Assembly: GCF_015624485.1 (NCBI RefSeq)
Contig: NZ_CP061378.1
Location: forward strand, 5,084,001-5,148,000
Length of the DNA stretch: 64,000 nucleotides
Origin: Bradyrhizobium genosp. L
Lineage (GTDB): Bacteria > Pseudomonadota > Alphaproteobacteria > Rhizobiales > Xanthobacteraceae
Direction of reading: 5' to 3'
The notes beneath the pieces are model-generated. The model was given only the letters and a program-made list of their open reading frames with translations. It ran no database searches and was not told the DNA's origin. The translations under genes and the position numbers were made by a program. Shown in pieces: positions 54,748 to 63,834 of the stretch (its first letter is position 1; each line of letters begins with the position of its first letter).

Positions 54748-55764
54748 ATGAGCAGTTTCGAGATTCTCCTGTCATTCATCGCGGCCGGCCTTGCCGCTGC
54801 GATCTCGGCGGTCCTGATCGGCGCGACGCGGCCGATGCTGCTGCGCGTGGCGCTGGCGAAGCCGAATGCGCGCTCCTCGCACCGGGTTCCGACGCCGCAA
54901 GGCGCCGGCATCGCGGTCACCGCGGCGACGCTGCTTGCCGGTGGCATCGTGATCGTGATGGCGGGGTCGCCGGCGCTCACCGTCCCGTTCACGGTGTTCG
55001 CGGCGAGCCTGTTCATCGCCGCAGTCGGCTTTGCCGACGATGTCCGCCCGCTGCCCGTGGTGCCGCGGCTGCTGCTGCAGGCCGCCGCGGTGGCGGCCGT
55101 GCTGTTTGCCGCGCCGGGCGATCTGCGCATCGTGCCGGCCTGCCCGTTATGGCTGGAGCGTGCGTTTCTCCTGGTCGCCGGCCTCTGGTTCGTCAACCTC
55201 GTCAACTTCATGGACGGGCTCGACCTGATGACGGCGGCGGAAGCCGTGCCTGTTGCCGTGGCGGTCGCCCTGCTCGGCAGCACCGGCCACGTCCTTCCCG
55301 TGACGACCATCGTCGCCGCCGCGCTGTGCGGGGCGCTGCTCGGCTTCGTGCCGTTCAACCGGCCGGTGGCGAAGATCTTCCTCGGCGATGTCGGCAGCCT
55401 GCCGATCGGGCTGTTGCTCGGCTGGTGCCTGCTGGAGCTCGCGCTGCATCAGCACGTCGCCGCCGCATTGCTGCTGCCGCTGTACTATCTGGCGGATGCG
55501 ACCGTGACGCTGCTGCGCCGGATGGCGCGGCGCGAGCCGTTCTGGGCCGCGCACCGCTCGCACTTCTATCAGCGCGCCACCGACAACGGCTTCTCGGTGT
55601 GGCGCGTCATAGGCGAGGTGTTTGTGCTCAACGTCGTGCTGGCGCTGCTCGCATTCGCATCCGTCGCGCTCAATTCGCCGGCTGCCGACATCGTGCTGCT
55701 GCTGGCCGGCGCGCTCGCCGTCGCGGTCGTGCTGCGCCGGTTCTCACGGCCGCGCAGGTCTTGA
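54748..55764 (+). CDS. WecA/WbpL-type undecaprenyl-phosphate sugar-1-phosphate transferase (MraY family)
   Basis: 338 residues with about ten helices. MraY/WecA motifs: SSHRVPTPQGAGIAV in the first loop, FADDVRPLP, FVNLVNFMDGLDLM with catalytic Asp residues, AKIFLGDVGSLPIG, and the sugar-specificity loop FWAAHRSHFYQRA (the AxRxHxxQR type). It attaches a sugar-1-phosphate to undecaprenyl phosphate, the first step of O-antigen assembly. The HxSHFYQRA form is typical of WbpL-like enzymes for QuiNAc or FucNAc. Stop lies in a 15-base tandem repeat. Confidence 0.88.
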   Translation: MSSFEILLSFIAAGLAAAISAVLIGATRPMLLRVALAKPNARSSHRVPTPQGAGIAVTAATLLAGGIVIVMAGSPALTVPFTVFAASLFIAAVGFADDVRPLPVVPRLLLQAAAVAAVLFAAPGDLRIVPACPLWLERAFLLVAGLWFVNLVNFMDGLDLMTAAEAVPVAVAVALLGSTGHVLPVTTIVAAALCGALLGFVPFNRPVAKIFLGDVGSLPIGLLLGWCLLELALHQHVAAALLLPLYYLADATVTLLRRMARREPFWAAHRSHFYQRATDNGFSVWRVIGEVFVLNVVLALLAFASVALNSPAADIVLLLAGALAVAVVLRRFSRPRRS

Positions 55765-55820
55765 TGAAGAAGGTCTTGATGAAGAAGGTCCTGATCAAGA
55801 AGGTCTTGATCAAGAAGGTC
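55761..55820. repeat. Four tandem 15-base repeats at the 3' end of the WecA-like gene
   Basis: TTGATGAAGAAGGTC occurs at 55761-55775 and 55776-55790, then CTGATCAAGAAGGTC at 55791-55805 and TTGATCAAGAAGGTC at 55806-55820, with a degenerate fifth unit after. The gene's TGA is inside the first unit, and every unit repeats an in-frame stop. Confidence 0.93.
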
Positions 55821-55824
55821 CCGA

Positions 55825-56769
55825 TCAGGCCAGGGGCGGGCCAAGCGCGAGCTTCAAACCATCGTCGAGGCTGATCGGCGGCTGCCATCCGCTCGCGGCA
55901 ACCTTCGACAGATCGAGCTCGAGCGAGCCGAGCAGGCTGTCATTGGCTTCATTGCGGCCGCTGATCCTGAGCAATGTGCTCAGCACCGGGGTCGGCAACC
56001 GGAACAGCCGTGGCGAGGTGTGCGCAGCATGGGCGAGCCGCTCGATGAATTCCGGCGTCGACACCTGCTCGCTGTCGGCGACCAGGAACACGTCGAAATC
56101 CTTCCCCGGATGCGACAGCCGATGCAGCACGAAGGCGGCCAGGTTCTGCACCGACAGGAACGCACGGCGGTTGCTGACATTGGCGAGCGGCAGCGGAACG
56201 CGGAGCTTCACCGCCTTTTCCAGCAGCGCGAAATTGCCCTTGGCGCCGGCGCCATAGATCAGCGGTGGCCGGACCACGGTCACCCGCATGCCGGTGCCCG
56301 GAACCAGCTCCTGCAACCCCGCCTCGGCGGCGGCCTTCGACATGCCGTAGAGGCCACGCGGCGTCAGCACATCGTCCTCGCGGAACGGCGGACGCCCGCT
56401 GTTGCTGCGGCCGTGCACCAGGATCGTGCTGACGAAGATGAAATCCCGCACCCCCGCCGCGATCGCGCCGCGCGCCAGGTGCAGCGTGCCGCCAACATTG
56501 ACGTTGTGGTAGAGCTCGATCGCGTGCTCTTCGTCCTGGTGATGGACGCGGGCGGCGAGATGGACCACGGCATCGACGCCGGCGAGCGCGGCGCTCCAAT
56601 CGGTGGTCGCCCCGAGCGACTCGATCCTGACGTCGTTGGCGTCGCGCGGCGGGGTTCGCACCGCGCGCCGCACCACCCAGCCGTTCTGGGCGAGCAAAGG
56701 CACGACGTGGCGGCCGACGAAACCGCTCGCACCGGTCACCAGAACCGTCGGTCGACGCGCCTCACTCAT
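55825..56769 (-). CDS. NAD-dependent nucleotide-sugar epimerase/reductase, WbpV-like
   Basis: 314 residues from the ATG at 56769, overlapping the upstream gene by four bases. Extended SDR: VLVTGASGFVGRHVVPLLAQ, VVHLAARVHHQ, FVSTILVHG with the catalytic Ser/Thr, and YGMSKAAAEAGL with YxxxK. Its motif set is that of the WbpV/WcaG branch, which reduces UDP-4-keto-6-deoxy-GlcNAc to UDP-QuiNAc or UDP-FucNAc. The dehydratase gene that would supply this substrate is two genes upstream. Cytosolic. Last gene of the leftward unit. Confidence 0.85.
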   Translation of the reverse strand: MSEARRPTVLVTGASGFVGRHVVPLLAQNGWVVRRAVRTPPRDANDVRIESLGATTDWSAALAGVDAVVHLAARVHHQDEEHAIELYHNVNVGGTLHLARGAIAAGVRDFIFVSTILVHGRSNSGRPPFREDDVLTPRGLYGMSKAAAEAGLQELVPGTGMRVTVVRPPLIYGAGAKGNFALLEKAVKLRVPLPLANVSNRRAFLSVQNLAAFVLHRLSHPGKDFDVFLVADSEQVSTPEFIERLAHAAHTSPRLFRLPTPVLSTLLRISGRNEANDSLLGSLELDLSKVAASGWQPPISLDDGLKLALGPPLA

Positions 56770-57983
56770 GCCATCCGCTCCCCATCGCGGTTGCATAGTA
56801 GCTCATTCACCAGCGCGGCATAACTGCCGAGCGCCCGTTCCGGGCTGAAGGTTCGTGCGGTCGCGATCGCCCGTTCGGCCATCGCGGCGTCCTGCGAGTG
56901 CGCGGCCTGGCGGATGGCGTCGGCGAGCTGGTCGGGCCGGCCCGGGGTCACGACCCAGCCGAGCCGGTTCTCCTTCACGGTGAGCGCTGCCTCGGCCTCC
57001 GGCTCGGAGACCAGGATCACGGGGCGGCCGGCGGCGAGCAGATTGTAGAACCGGCTCGGCACCGACACGCCGGCGACGTTCTTGCGATAGGGAATCAGCC
57101 AGACGTCGGCGCTGGACAGCAGCGCGTCCAGATCGCGGTCGGCGACGCGCTCGACCAGCGTGACATTAGCGAGCTCTGCCTCGGCCTGCAGCTCCTTCAG
57201 CCGCGCAAAGCCCATGCCCCAGCCCGACAGCAGGAAATGGATGTCGGCGTCGCCGCGCATCAGCCGCGCCGCCTCGAACACGATGTCCGGATCATGGGTG
57301 AAGCCGAGATTGCCCGACAGCCCGACCAGGAAACGGGCCGCGATCTGCCTGCGGAACGGATTGTCCGGGCTGACCGGACGGTTGCCGGGCACCAGCGTGG
57401 TCCAGTTCGGGATGAACCTGATCTTGTCCTGTGTCATCCCGCCATAGCGCAGCAGCAGCCGCTCGGCGTCGCGCCCGATCACGATGACGGCGTTGAGTGC
57501 GCGGAACATCAGCGCGTTGATCGCGCGCAGCGCGCGCGCCGCAAGCGAGGTCGGCTTCAGCAGCCCGGCCATCACCAGCACGTCGGGAAACAGATCGTGC
57601 AGGATCAGCACCGACTTCGCACCCTTCAGCCTTGCTGCGGCGGCAACCGCATAGGGCAGCACGAACGGCGCGGTCACCGTCAGCGCCACGTCGCCGCGCT
57701 TGAGCCGCACCAGCAGCGCAAAGAAGATCCGCGCCGTGAACAGCACCTCGGCGAGCGCACGCTTGATCAGCGCCGCCTTGCCCGGCAGCCAGTTCCTGAT
57801 CTCGACGACGACGGGGCGCCCCGGCGCGCCATCCTGCGCCGAGCCCGGCATGCCGGAGACCACCACCACCTCGGCATCGCCGGCGATCCGCTCGGCGATC
57901 GCGGCCATGATCGCGGCGGTCGTCGAGTGATCCGGCGGATAATGCTGGCTGACGACGACGACTTTGTGGGACTTGCCGGTCAT
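56766..57983 (-). CDS. GT4 glycosyltransferase (WbuB-like)
   Basis: 405 residues. GT-B fold: VVVVSQHYPPDHSTTAAIMA at the start, LILHDLFPDVLVMAGLL, FIPNWTTLVP in the hinge, VGLSGNLGFTHDPDIVFEAA, and donor-site SADVWLIPYRKNVAGVSVPS with E-x7-E further on (SEPEAEAALTV). It resembles WbuB-type GT4 enzymes that add an amino-sugar residue to lipid-linked O-antigen. It overlaps the epimerase gene by four bases and follows the WbpM-like gene by 57 bases. Cytosolic side of the inner membrane. Confidence 0.85.
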   Translation of the reverse strand: MTGKSHKVVVVSQHYPPDHSTTAAIMAAIAERIAGDAEVVVVSGMPGSAQDGAPGRPVVVEIRNWLPGKAALIKRALAEVLFTARIFFALLVRLKRGDVALTVTAPFVLPYAVAAAARLKGAKSVLILHDLFPDVLVMAGLLKPTSLAARALRAINALMFRALNAVIVIGRDAERLLLRYGGMTQDKIRFIPNWTTLVPGNRPVSPDNPFRRQIAARFLVGLSGNLGFTHDPDIVFEAARLMRGDADIHFLLSGWGMGFARLKELQAEAELANVTLVERVADRDLDALLSSADVWLIPYRKNVAGVSVPSRFYNLLAAGRPVILVSEPEAEAALTVKENRLGWVVTPGRPDQLADAIRQAAHSQDAAMAERAIATARTFSPERALGSYAALVNELLCNRDGERMA

Positions 57984-58040
57984 GGCTTTCGAGACTGGCT
58001 TCGGAAATGCTTCTGCCGCGCGCGCCGCGGAACGGCGCGA

Positions 58041-59954
58041 TCAGGCGGCATTCGAGCCGAATTCGGGCACTGCGTCCTGCAGCACGGCGCGGATGGTCAC
58101 GCGGTCGTCGCGCGCGATCGCGTCCTCGAGCGAGGCCAGCCATTTGCGCAGCGTCGACATCGGCGGCTGGTTCGGCTTGGCCGCCATGATGCCGGCGACG
58201 CCGATCTCGATGGTCGGCTCCTGGCTCGCGAACAGGATTTCGTTCAACCGCTCGCCGGGACGGATACCGCTGAACACCACCTCGACGTCGACGCCCGGCT
58301 GCAGCCCGGACAAGCGGATCATCCGCTCGGCGAGATCGACGATCTTGACCGGCTGCCCCATGTTCAGGACGTAGACCGAGACGTCGGGCCGCGCCGGCGT
58401 CACCGCATGGGTCGCGGCCGTCAGCACCAGGTCGCAGGCCTCGCGGATGGTCATGAAATAGCGGACCATGTCCGGATGGGTGACCGTGATCGGGCCGCCG
58501 GCCTCGATCTGGGCCTTGAACTTCGGCACCACCGAGCCGTTCGACGCCAGCACATTGCCGAACCTGACCGAGATCAGGCGCATATGCGCCTTGCTGGCCG
58601 CCTGCGCCATCAGGTCATGGTCGAGCGCCTGGCAATACATTTCCGCGAAGCGCTTGGTCAGGCCCAGCATCGACACCGGCTCGATCGCCTTGTCGGTCGA
58701 GATCATCACCATGGCGCTGGCGCCGGCGGCGAGCGCGGCATCCGCGACGTTCACCGAGCCGAAGATGTTGGTCTTGACGCCCTCGCTCCAGTCGCGCTCG
58801 AGGATCGGCACATGCTTGAGCGCGGCGGCATGGAAGACGATGTCCGGCTGGAACTCGCTCATCAGGCGGATGATGCGCTCGCGATCCCTGATATCTGCGA
58901 TGCGGCCTTCGATCGCAGCGCCGGTGTCGCGGGCGGACAGCGCCTCGGTGACCGCGTAGAGCGCCGGCTCCGAATTCTCGATCACCAGCAGGCGCGCCGC
59001 GCCGAAGGTCGCGACGCGGTCGCAGATCTCCGCGCCGATCGAGCCGCCGCCTCCGGTCACGATCACCGACTTGCCCTTCACCAACGTCTCGAGCCTGGCA
59101 TAGTCGATCTTCTGGGTCGGGCGCAGCAACAGGTCCTCGACCGCGACATTGGTGAGCCGGGGCGCGTCGCCGCCCTCCAGCGACGGCAGGCGGCTGACGA
59201 TCAGGCCGAGCCGCTTGGCGCGCATCAGCACGCTTTCCGGATGCGCCTCCGGCTCGAACGCCGAGGGCGTCATCACCACCCGCTTGATCGGACGCTTGCG
59301 GCTCTCGAAATCGCCGATCACCGCCTCGATGTCGTCGACCCCGCCAACCACGGGGATGCTGCGGATCATCTGGCCCTGGTCCGCGGCCGACGGCGACAGC
59401 ACGCCGACCGGCCAGAGCCGCTTGATGGCCCCGTTCTCGATGCCGCGCAGCACGACCTCCGCGTCGGCGGCGCGTCCGATCAGCAGCGCGGGCGCGGCGC
59501 TGTCGGAGCGGGCATGCAGGCGCGTGCGCGAATAGCGGAAATAGCGGTAGCCGAGCCGCAGCGTGCTCAGGCTCGCCACTTCGAGGAAGAAGAACAGCAC
59601 GATGGTGACGCGGCCGAGGAAAACGAAGCCATGCGAGCTCACCCCGACGAAGATGTAGGCATAGTCCAGCACCACCAGCGCCAGCGTCAGGATCGACGCG
59701 ACGCGCAGGATGTTCAGCGCGTCCGGCAGCGACGTGAAGCGCCATTTCGCCGTGGTCAGGTTGCAGAAATAGCTGACCACGACGCTGAACAGCACGAACC
59801 AGGGCAGGATCCGCAGCAGTTGCGGCAGCCGATCGGCGAGCAGATTGCCCTCGAAACGCAGATAGAAGCTCGCCACCAGCGCGAACGCCGTCGCGAGCGC
59901 GTCATGGACCAGAATCAGGAAGTTGCGCAGCGAAAATTGTGAAAGGCGCGTCAT
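58041..59954 (-). CDS. WbpM/CapD-type membrane nucleotide-sugar 4,6-dehydratase
   Basis: 637 residues, close to WbpM (665). Four N-terminal membrane helices (residues 1-130), a CoA-binding-like domain (about 150-290), then the SDR catalytic domain with VIVTGGGGSIGAEICDRVA (about 297-315), VFHAAALKHVPILE, ISTDKAIEPVSMLGLTKRFA and RFGNVLASNGSVVP. This is the signature of UDP-GlcNAc 4,6-dehydratases, giving UDP-4-keto-6-deoxy-GlcNAc for QuiNAc or FucNAc. It is upstream of the GT4 and WbpV-like genes on the same strand, as in O-antigen clusters of Pseudomonas and Rhizobium. Confidence 0.9.
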   Translation of the reverse strand: MTRLSQFSLRNFLILVHDALATAFALVASFYLRFEGNLLADRLPQLLRILPWFVLFSVVVSYFCNLTTAKWRFTSLPDALNILRVASILTLALVVLDYAYIFVGVSSHGFVFLGRVTIVLFFFLEVASLSTLRLGYRYFRYSRTRLHARSDSAAPALLIGRAADAEVVLRGIENGAIKRLWPVGVLSPSAADQGQMIRSIPVVGGVDDIEAVIGDFESRKRPIKRVVMTPSAFEPEAHPESVLMRAKRLGLIVSRLPSLEGGDAPRLTNVAVEDLLLRPTQKIDYARLETLVKGKSVIVTGGGGSIGAEICDRVATFGAARLLVIENSEPALYAVTEALSARDTGAAIEGRIADIRDRERIIRLMSEFQPDIVFHAAALKHVPILERDWSEGVKTNIFGSVNVADAALAAGASAMVMISTDKAIEPVSMLGLTKRFAEMYCQALDHDLMAQAASKAHMRLISVRFGNVLASNGSVVPKFKAQIEAGGPITVTHPDMVRYFMTIREACDLVLTAATHAVTPARPDVSVYVLNMGQPVKIVDLAERMIRLSGLQPGVDVEVVFSGIRPGERLNEILFASQEPTIEIGVAGIMAAKPNQPPMSTLRKWLASLEDAIARDDRVTIRAVLQDAVPEFGSNAA

Positions 59955-59998
59955 GTAGCGTGCGGATCAGCGACAACCGGGAATTTTGAGGCGAGACG

Positions 59999-60034
59999 TG
60001 TTTTGCGAGCGAGGCATGTTTTGCGAGCGAGGCA
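59999..60034. repeat. Two exact 18-base tandem copies
   Basis: TGTTTTGCGAGCGAGGCA occurs at 59999-60016 and 60017-60034, in the short gap before the WbpM-like gene. Confidence 0.95.
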
Positions 60035-60073
60035 TGCAGGCTGATAGCGTATCTGTCGCGCGCATGCCAGCGA

Positions 60074-61354
60074 TCATGGATGAATTGGGCGTTCAGGTTC
60101 CACGGCGGCGATCGAACGCCCCTTCAGCACCATGCCGCCGGCAACACCGACACCCAGGACGTACATCCAGCCTTCGTGAAAATCAAAGATGTGCGAATTG
60201 AACAATGACGTAAAAACATTCTGCACCACGACGAGGAGCCCGATCCAGTTGGCCAGCCCGCTGCCGCGGAACAGCAGCAGGTGCAGGATCCACATCGCAT
60301 ACAGGATCGCGACGCCCATAATGCCCCACTGCACGGCGACGTTCAACGTTTGATTGTGCGGATTGCCGATCACCTCGCCGGTGGCCTGGTTGACGCCGCC
60401 GATCGCGACGCGTTCGAACAGGCCGCGCGTCGCTCCGGTGCCGTGGCCGACCAGCGGCGCCTCGGCAAAGAAGCCGAGCGATTTGCGCCAGAACTCGAGC
60501 CGGAGCCCGATCGAGGTCGGCATATTGCGCAGCTTGTAGAGCTCGTAATCGCGGTTGAACGACTCGGCGGTGGTGCGCAATTGCGGCGAGGCATACCACG
60601 CCACCGTGGAGAACGCGGCGACCGCGCACAGGATCAGGGCGATGGCGCGCCAGCGCAGATGCAGCAGCGCAAACACCGCAAACATGATCGGGACCGTGAC
60701 CAGCGCGGTGCGTGACACCACGACGAACGCCATGTTGGCGAAGAAGCTCACCGCGATCACGACCAGCAGCGCGGCCAGCACGAATCGCCTCGACCGCAGC
60801 AGCATCACGACCGGATAGGCCAGCGCGACCGCGCACAGGGTGAATTCCTGGCTCTGGTTGATGTGGTCCTTGACGAAGATGCCGCGCTCGGCGGTTGCCG
60901 GCGGCTTCATCGTCAGGCCGGGATAGCGCACGACCAGCCAGGACATCACCATCAGCAGCGTGCAGGAAATCAGGAACGCCGCAAACACCCAGGTGCCGCG
61001 TGCGGAGCGCTGGAAGTGATAAAACAGCAGCGGCAGCACCAGCAGCTTCGCGGTCGGCTCGACGGCATAGAACCGCGTGCCCCAGGGGGCGTCCGACCAC
61101 AGCGTGCCGATCAGCGCGAGGCCGAACAGCGCGACCGGCACCGCACAGATCGGCCGCATCAGCAGGGTCCGGAATGCCCGCAGCTCGATCGTTGGCGCGA
61201 TCGCGATCAGGAGCAGCACGCCGAAGATGCCGACCAGCGAGGTCGACCACGGCAGCGACAGCGCGATCAGCACCGCGACCACGTCGCTCGTGGTCGCCCA
61301 GCGCGCCGGATCGCGCCAGGCGGGCAGCGTCGCGGCCGATGGTGCGGAGGCCAT
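60074..61354 (-). CDS. O-antigen ligase/polymerase family membrane protein (WaaL or Wzy)
   Basis: 426 residues from the ATG at 61354; the frame continues upstream only as a shadow of hldE. About 11 helices and one large periplasmic loop near the C-terminal third, with the O-antigen ligase-type motif LEFWRKSLGFFAEAPLVGHG and GNPHNQTLNVAVQWG (the conserved Arg and His of the family). Such proteins either polymerise O-units or transfer them to lipid A-core; sequence alone does not decide. It follows hldE by 8 bases, so it belongs to the hldD-hldE unit. Confidence 0.85.
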   Translation of the reverse strand: MASAPSAATLPAWRDPARWATTSDVVAVLIALSLPWSTSLVGIFGVLLLIAIAPTIELRAFRTLLMRPICAVPVALFGLALIGTLWSDAPWGTRFYAVEPTAKLLVLPLLFYHFQRSARGTWVFAAFLISCTLLMVMSWLVVRYPGLTMKPPATAERGIFVKDHINQSQEFTLCAVALAYPVVMLLRSRRFVLAALLVVIAVSFFANMAFVVVSRTALVTVPIMFAVFALLHLRWRAIALILCAVAAFSTVAWYASPQLRTTAESFNRDYELYKLRNMPTSIGLRLEFWRKSLGFFAEAPLVGHGTGATRGLFERVAIGGVNQATGEVIGNPHNQTLNVAVQWGIMGVAILYAMWILHLLLFRGSGLANWIGLLVVVQNVFTSLFNSHIFDFHEGWMYVLGVGVAGGMVLKGRSIAAVEPERPIHP

Positions 61355-61362
61355 GCTCGCGC

Positions 61363-62835
61363 TCACGCCTTGCCCCCGCGGGCCCGGTCGACCAGCGACG
61401 TCGTGCTGTGCCCGGGCAGGATGTCGACCAGCACCACCTCGCCGCCGGCGGCCTCGACGATCTCGTGACCGACGACCTGCTCGCGGGTGTAGTCGCCGCC
61501 CTTGACCAGCACGCTCGGCCTCGCCCTGGTGATCAGGTCGATCGGCGTGTCCTCCGCGAAGATCGCGACGAGATCGACCGCCTCGAGCGCCGCCAGCACC
61601 TCGGCGCGCGCCCGCTCGCTCTGCACCGGACGCCCCTCGCCCTTCAGCCGCCGCACCGAGGCGTCGCTGTTGAGCCCGACGATCAGGCGGTCGCAGGCGC
61701 CGCGCGCCGCGGTCAGCACCTTGACGTGGCCGGGATGCAGGATGTCGAAGCAGCCATTGGTGAAGCCGATGCGCAGATCCTGCCGGCGCCATTCCGCAAG
61801 ATGCGCGTCGATGTCGCCGCCGACCGGGACGATCTTGTCCTCCGCCGCCAGCGAGGCATGCGGCAGGATCCGCCGCCGCAGCTCGGCCGACGTCACCGTC
61901 GCGGTGCCGGTCTTGCCGACCGCGACGGCGGCCGCGGCGCTAGCGATCCGCAGCGCGCCTTCCCAGTCGGCGCCGGCCGCGAGCGACAGCGCCAGCGCGG
62001 CCGCGACCGTATCGCCGGCGCCGGAGACGTCGCGCACCTTGACCGGCAGCGCCGGCACATGGATCGACTGGCCCTCCCGCGTCACCAGCGTCATGCCCTT
62101 TTCGCCCTGCGTCACCAGCATCGCCTCGCAATCCGCAAGGACCATCGCGTCGGGCGCGGCCTGCGCGATCGCGTCCTCGGTATCGGCGCGGCTGCGGGTC
62201 GCCTCGGCGAATTCCTTGCGGTTCGGCGTCAGCACGCTGGCGCCGCGGTAGATCGCAAGATTGGCGCTCTTGGGGTCGACGATCACGCGCTTCTTGGCCT
62301 GGCGCGCGGCGTCGATCACGTTGCGGATCACGCGCGCGGTCAGCACGCCCTTGGCATAATCCGACAGCAGCACGATGTCGGCGCGGGCAAGCTGCGGCAG
62401 GATCGCATCGATCAGTTGCTGCTCGATGTCGGGCGCGGCCGGTGCCGCGAGCTCCCAGTCGGAGCGCAGCATGTGGGTCGAGAAATGCTCGGAGACGAAG
62501 CGGACCTTGCGCGTGGTCGGACGGCCGGCATCGCGCACCAGCACGCAGTCGATCCCGTCTTGCTTCGACAGCTCCGCGGTCAGCGCCGCGCCGGCGGCAT
62601 CCTCGCCGATCAGGCCGACGAAGATGCAGCGGCCGCCGAGCGAGGCGATGTTGCGCGCGACGTTGCCGGCGCCGCCGACATTGCTCTCGCTGCGCCGGAC
62701 CGCGATGACAGGCGCCGGCGCCTCCGGCGAGATCCGCGACACCTCGCCATAGACGAACTCGTCGAGCATCAGGTCGCCGACACAGAGCACGGTCTGGCCG
62801 GACATCGCACGCGAGATCGCTTCAAAATCGAACAT
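61363..62835 (-). CDS. hldE: Bifunctional heptose-7-phosphate kinase / heptose-1-phosphate adenylyltransferase
   Basis: 490 residues (E. coli HldE 477). The N-terminal ribokinase domain includes [38 protein letters not shown] and [15 protein letters not shown] with the catalytic Asp. The C-terminal cytidylyltransferase-like domain begins about residue 350 with [18 protein letters not shown] (HxGH). It makes ADP-D-glycero-beta-D-manno-heptose with the GmhB phosphatase, which is not here. It lies 18 bases after hldD and 8 bases before the ligase gene. Confidence 0.95.
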   Translation of the reverse strand: MFDFEAISRAMSGQTVLCVGDLMLDEFVYGEVSRISPEAPAPVIAVRRSESNVGGAGNVARNIASLGGRCIFVGLIGEDAAGAALTAELSKQDGIDCVLVRDAGRPTTRKVRFVSEHFSTHMLRSDWELAAPAAPDIEQQLIDAILPQLARADIVLLSDYAKGVLTARVIRNVIDAARQAKKRVIVDPKSANLAIYRGASVLTPNRKEFAEATRSRADTEDAIAQAAPDAMVLADCEAMLVTQGEKGMTLVTREGQSIHVPALPVKVRDVSGAGDTVAAALALSLAAGADWEGALRIASAAAAVAVGKTGTATVTSAELRRRILPHASLAAEDKIVPVGGDIDAHLAEWRRQDLRIGFTNGCFDILHPGHVKVLTAARGACDRLIVGLNSDASVRRLKGEGRPVQSERARAEVLAALEAVDLVAIFAEDTPIDLITRARPSVLVKGGDYTREQVVGHEIVEAAGGEVVLVDILPGHSTTSLVDRARGGKA

Positions 62836-62853
62836 CTGTGACCGTGACCTGCT

Positions 62854-63834
62854 TCAGCGATAGCGATCGGCGCGGTTGAGGTAACCCCCAACATAGTCCG
62901 CGACAGCGTCTTCGAGCGTGGTGAAACCGCCATTATATCCGGCGTGCCCGAGACGATCGACCACGCTCTGGGTGAAATACTGGTAGCTGCCGCGAATCTG
63001 CTCGGGCATCTCGACATAATGGATGTTCGGCTGCATCTTCAATGCGCTGTAGGCCGAGACGATCAGGTCCTTGAAGCTGCGCGCGGTGCCGGTACCGACA
63101 TTGAACAGCCCGCTGACACCGGGCGTTGCCACGAGCCACATCATCACCCGCACGACGTCGTCGACATAGATGAAATCGCGGCGCTGATCGCCGTCGGCGA
63201 TACCCTCGCGATGCGACTTGAACAGCTGCACCGGCCGGCCCGCTTTGACGTCGTCGAAGCGGCGCGCCAGCACGCTCATCATCGTGCCCTTGTGGTATTC
63301 GTTCGGTCCGAACACGTTGAAGAACTTCAGCCCTGCCCATTGCGGCGGCAGCCTGTCCCCCTTGGCCGCGCGCTCGGCGACCACGAGGTCGAACAGCTGC
63401 TTGCTCCAGCCGTAGAGGTTCATCGGACGCAGCCGCTTCAGCGCCGCGACCGATTGATCGTCGTCGAAACCTGCTTCGCCATCGCCATAGGTGGCGGCCG
63501 ACGAGGCATAGATGAACGGCGTGGCGTTTTCGGTGCACCAGTCGAGCAGCCGCAGCGAGAAGCGGAAATTGGTTTCGACCACGAGATCGCCGTCGGTGGC
63601 GGTGGTTTCCGAGACGGCGCCGAGATGGAGGACGGCCTCGAGCCGCCGCCCCTTCAGCCAGGCGCCGAGCTCGGCCGGCGGCACGAGATCGGCGAGCTGG
63701 CGCTTGGCCAGGTTCCGCCATTTGCCGTCATGGCCAAGGCTATCGGAGACCACGACGTCGCTACGCCCGGCGTCGTTCAACGCGGCCACGACGTTTGAGC
63801 CGATAAAACCGGCACCCCCGGTCACCAGAAACAT
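62854..63834 (-). CDS. hldD: ADP-L-glycero-D-manno-heptose 6-epimerase
   Basis: 326 residues from the ATG at 63834; upstream codons are not conserved. Extended SDR: FLVTGGAGFIGSNVVAALND, LGAVSETTATDGD, YASSAATYGDGEAGF with catalytic Ser, MNLYGWSKQLFD with YxxxK, FFNVFGPNEYHKGTMMSV and REGIADGDQRRDFIYVDDV, the last two specific to HldD. It converts ADP-D,D-heptose to the L,D form for LPS core. First gene of the hldD-hldE-ligase unit. The remaining 166 bases of the window upstream hold no gene I can see. Confidence 0.95.
   Translation of the reverse strand: MFLVTGGAGFIGSNVVAALNDAGRSDVVVSDSLGHDGKWRNLAKRQLADLVPPAELGAWLKGRRLEAVLHLGAVSETTATDGDLVVETNFRFSLRLLDWCTENATPFIYASSAATYGDGEAGFDDDQSVAALKRLRPMNLYGWSKQLFDLVVAERAAKGDRLPPQWAGLKFFNVFGPNEYHKGTMMSVLARRFDDVKAGRPVQLFKSHREGIADGDQRRDFIYVDDVVRVMMWLVATPGVSGLFNVGTGTARSFKDLIVSAYSALKMQPNIHYVEMPEQIRGSYQYFTQSVVDRLGHAGYNGGFTTLEDAVADYVGGYLNRADRYR

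Noticed and set aside
56898..59942. Long plus-strand open frame of 1014 codons opposite the GT4 and WbpM-like genes
   Set aside because: It is Arg/His/Gln/Asp-rich with no domain pattern and mirrors two well-recognised genes. Long antisense frames are expected at this GC content.
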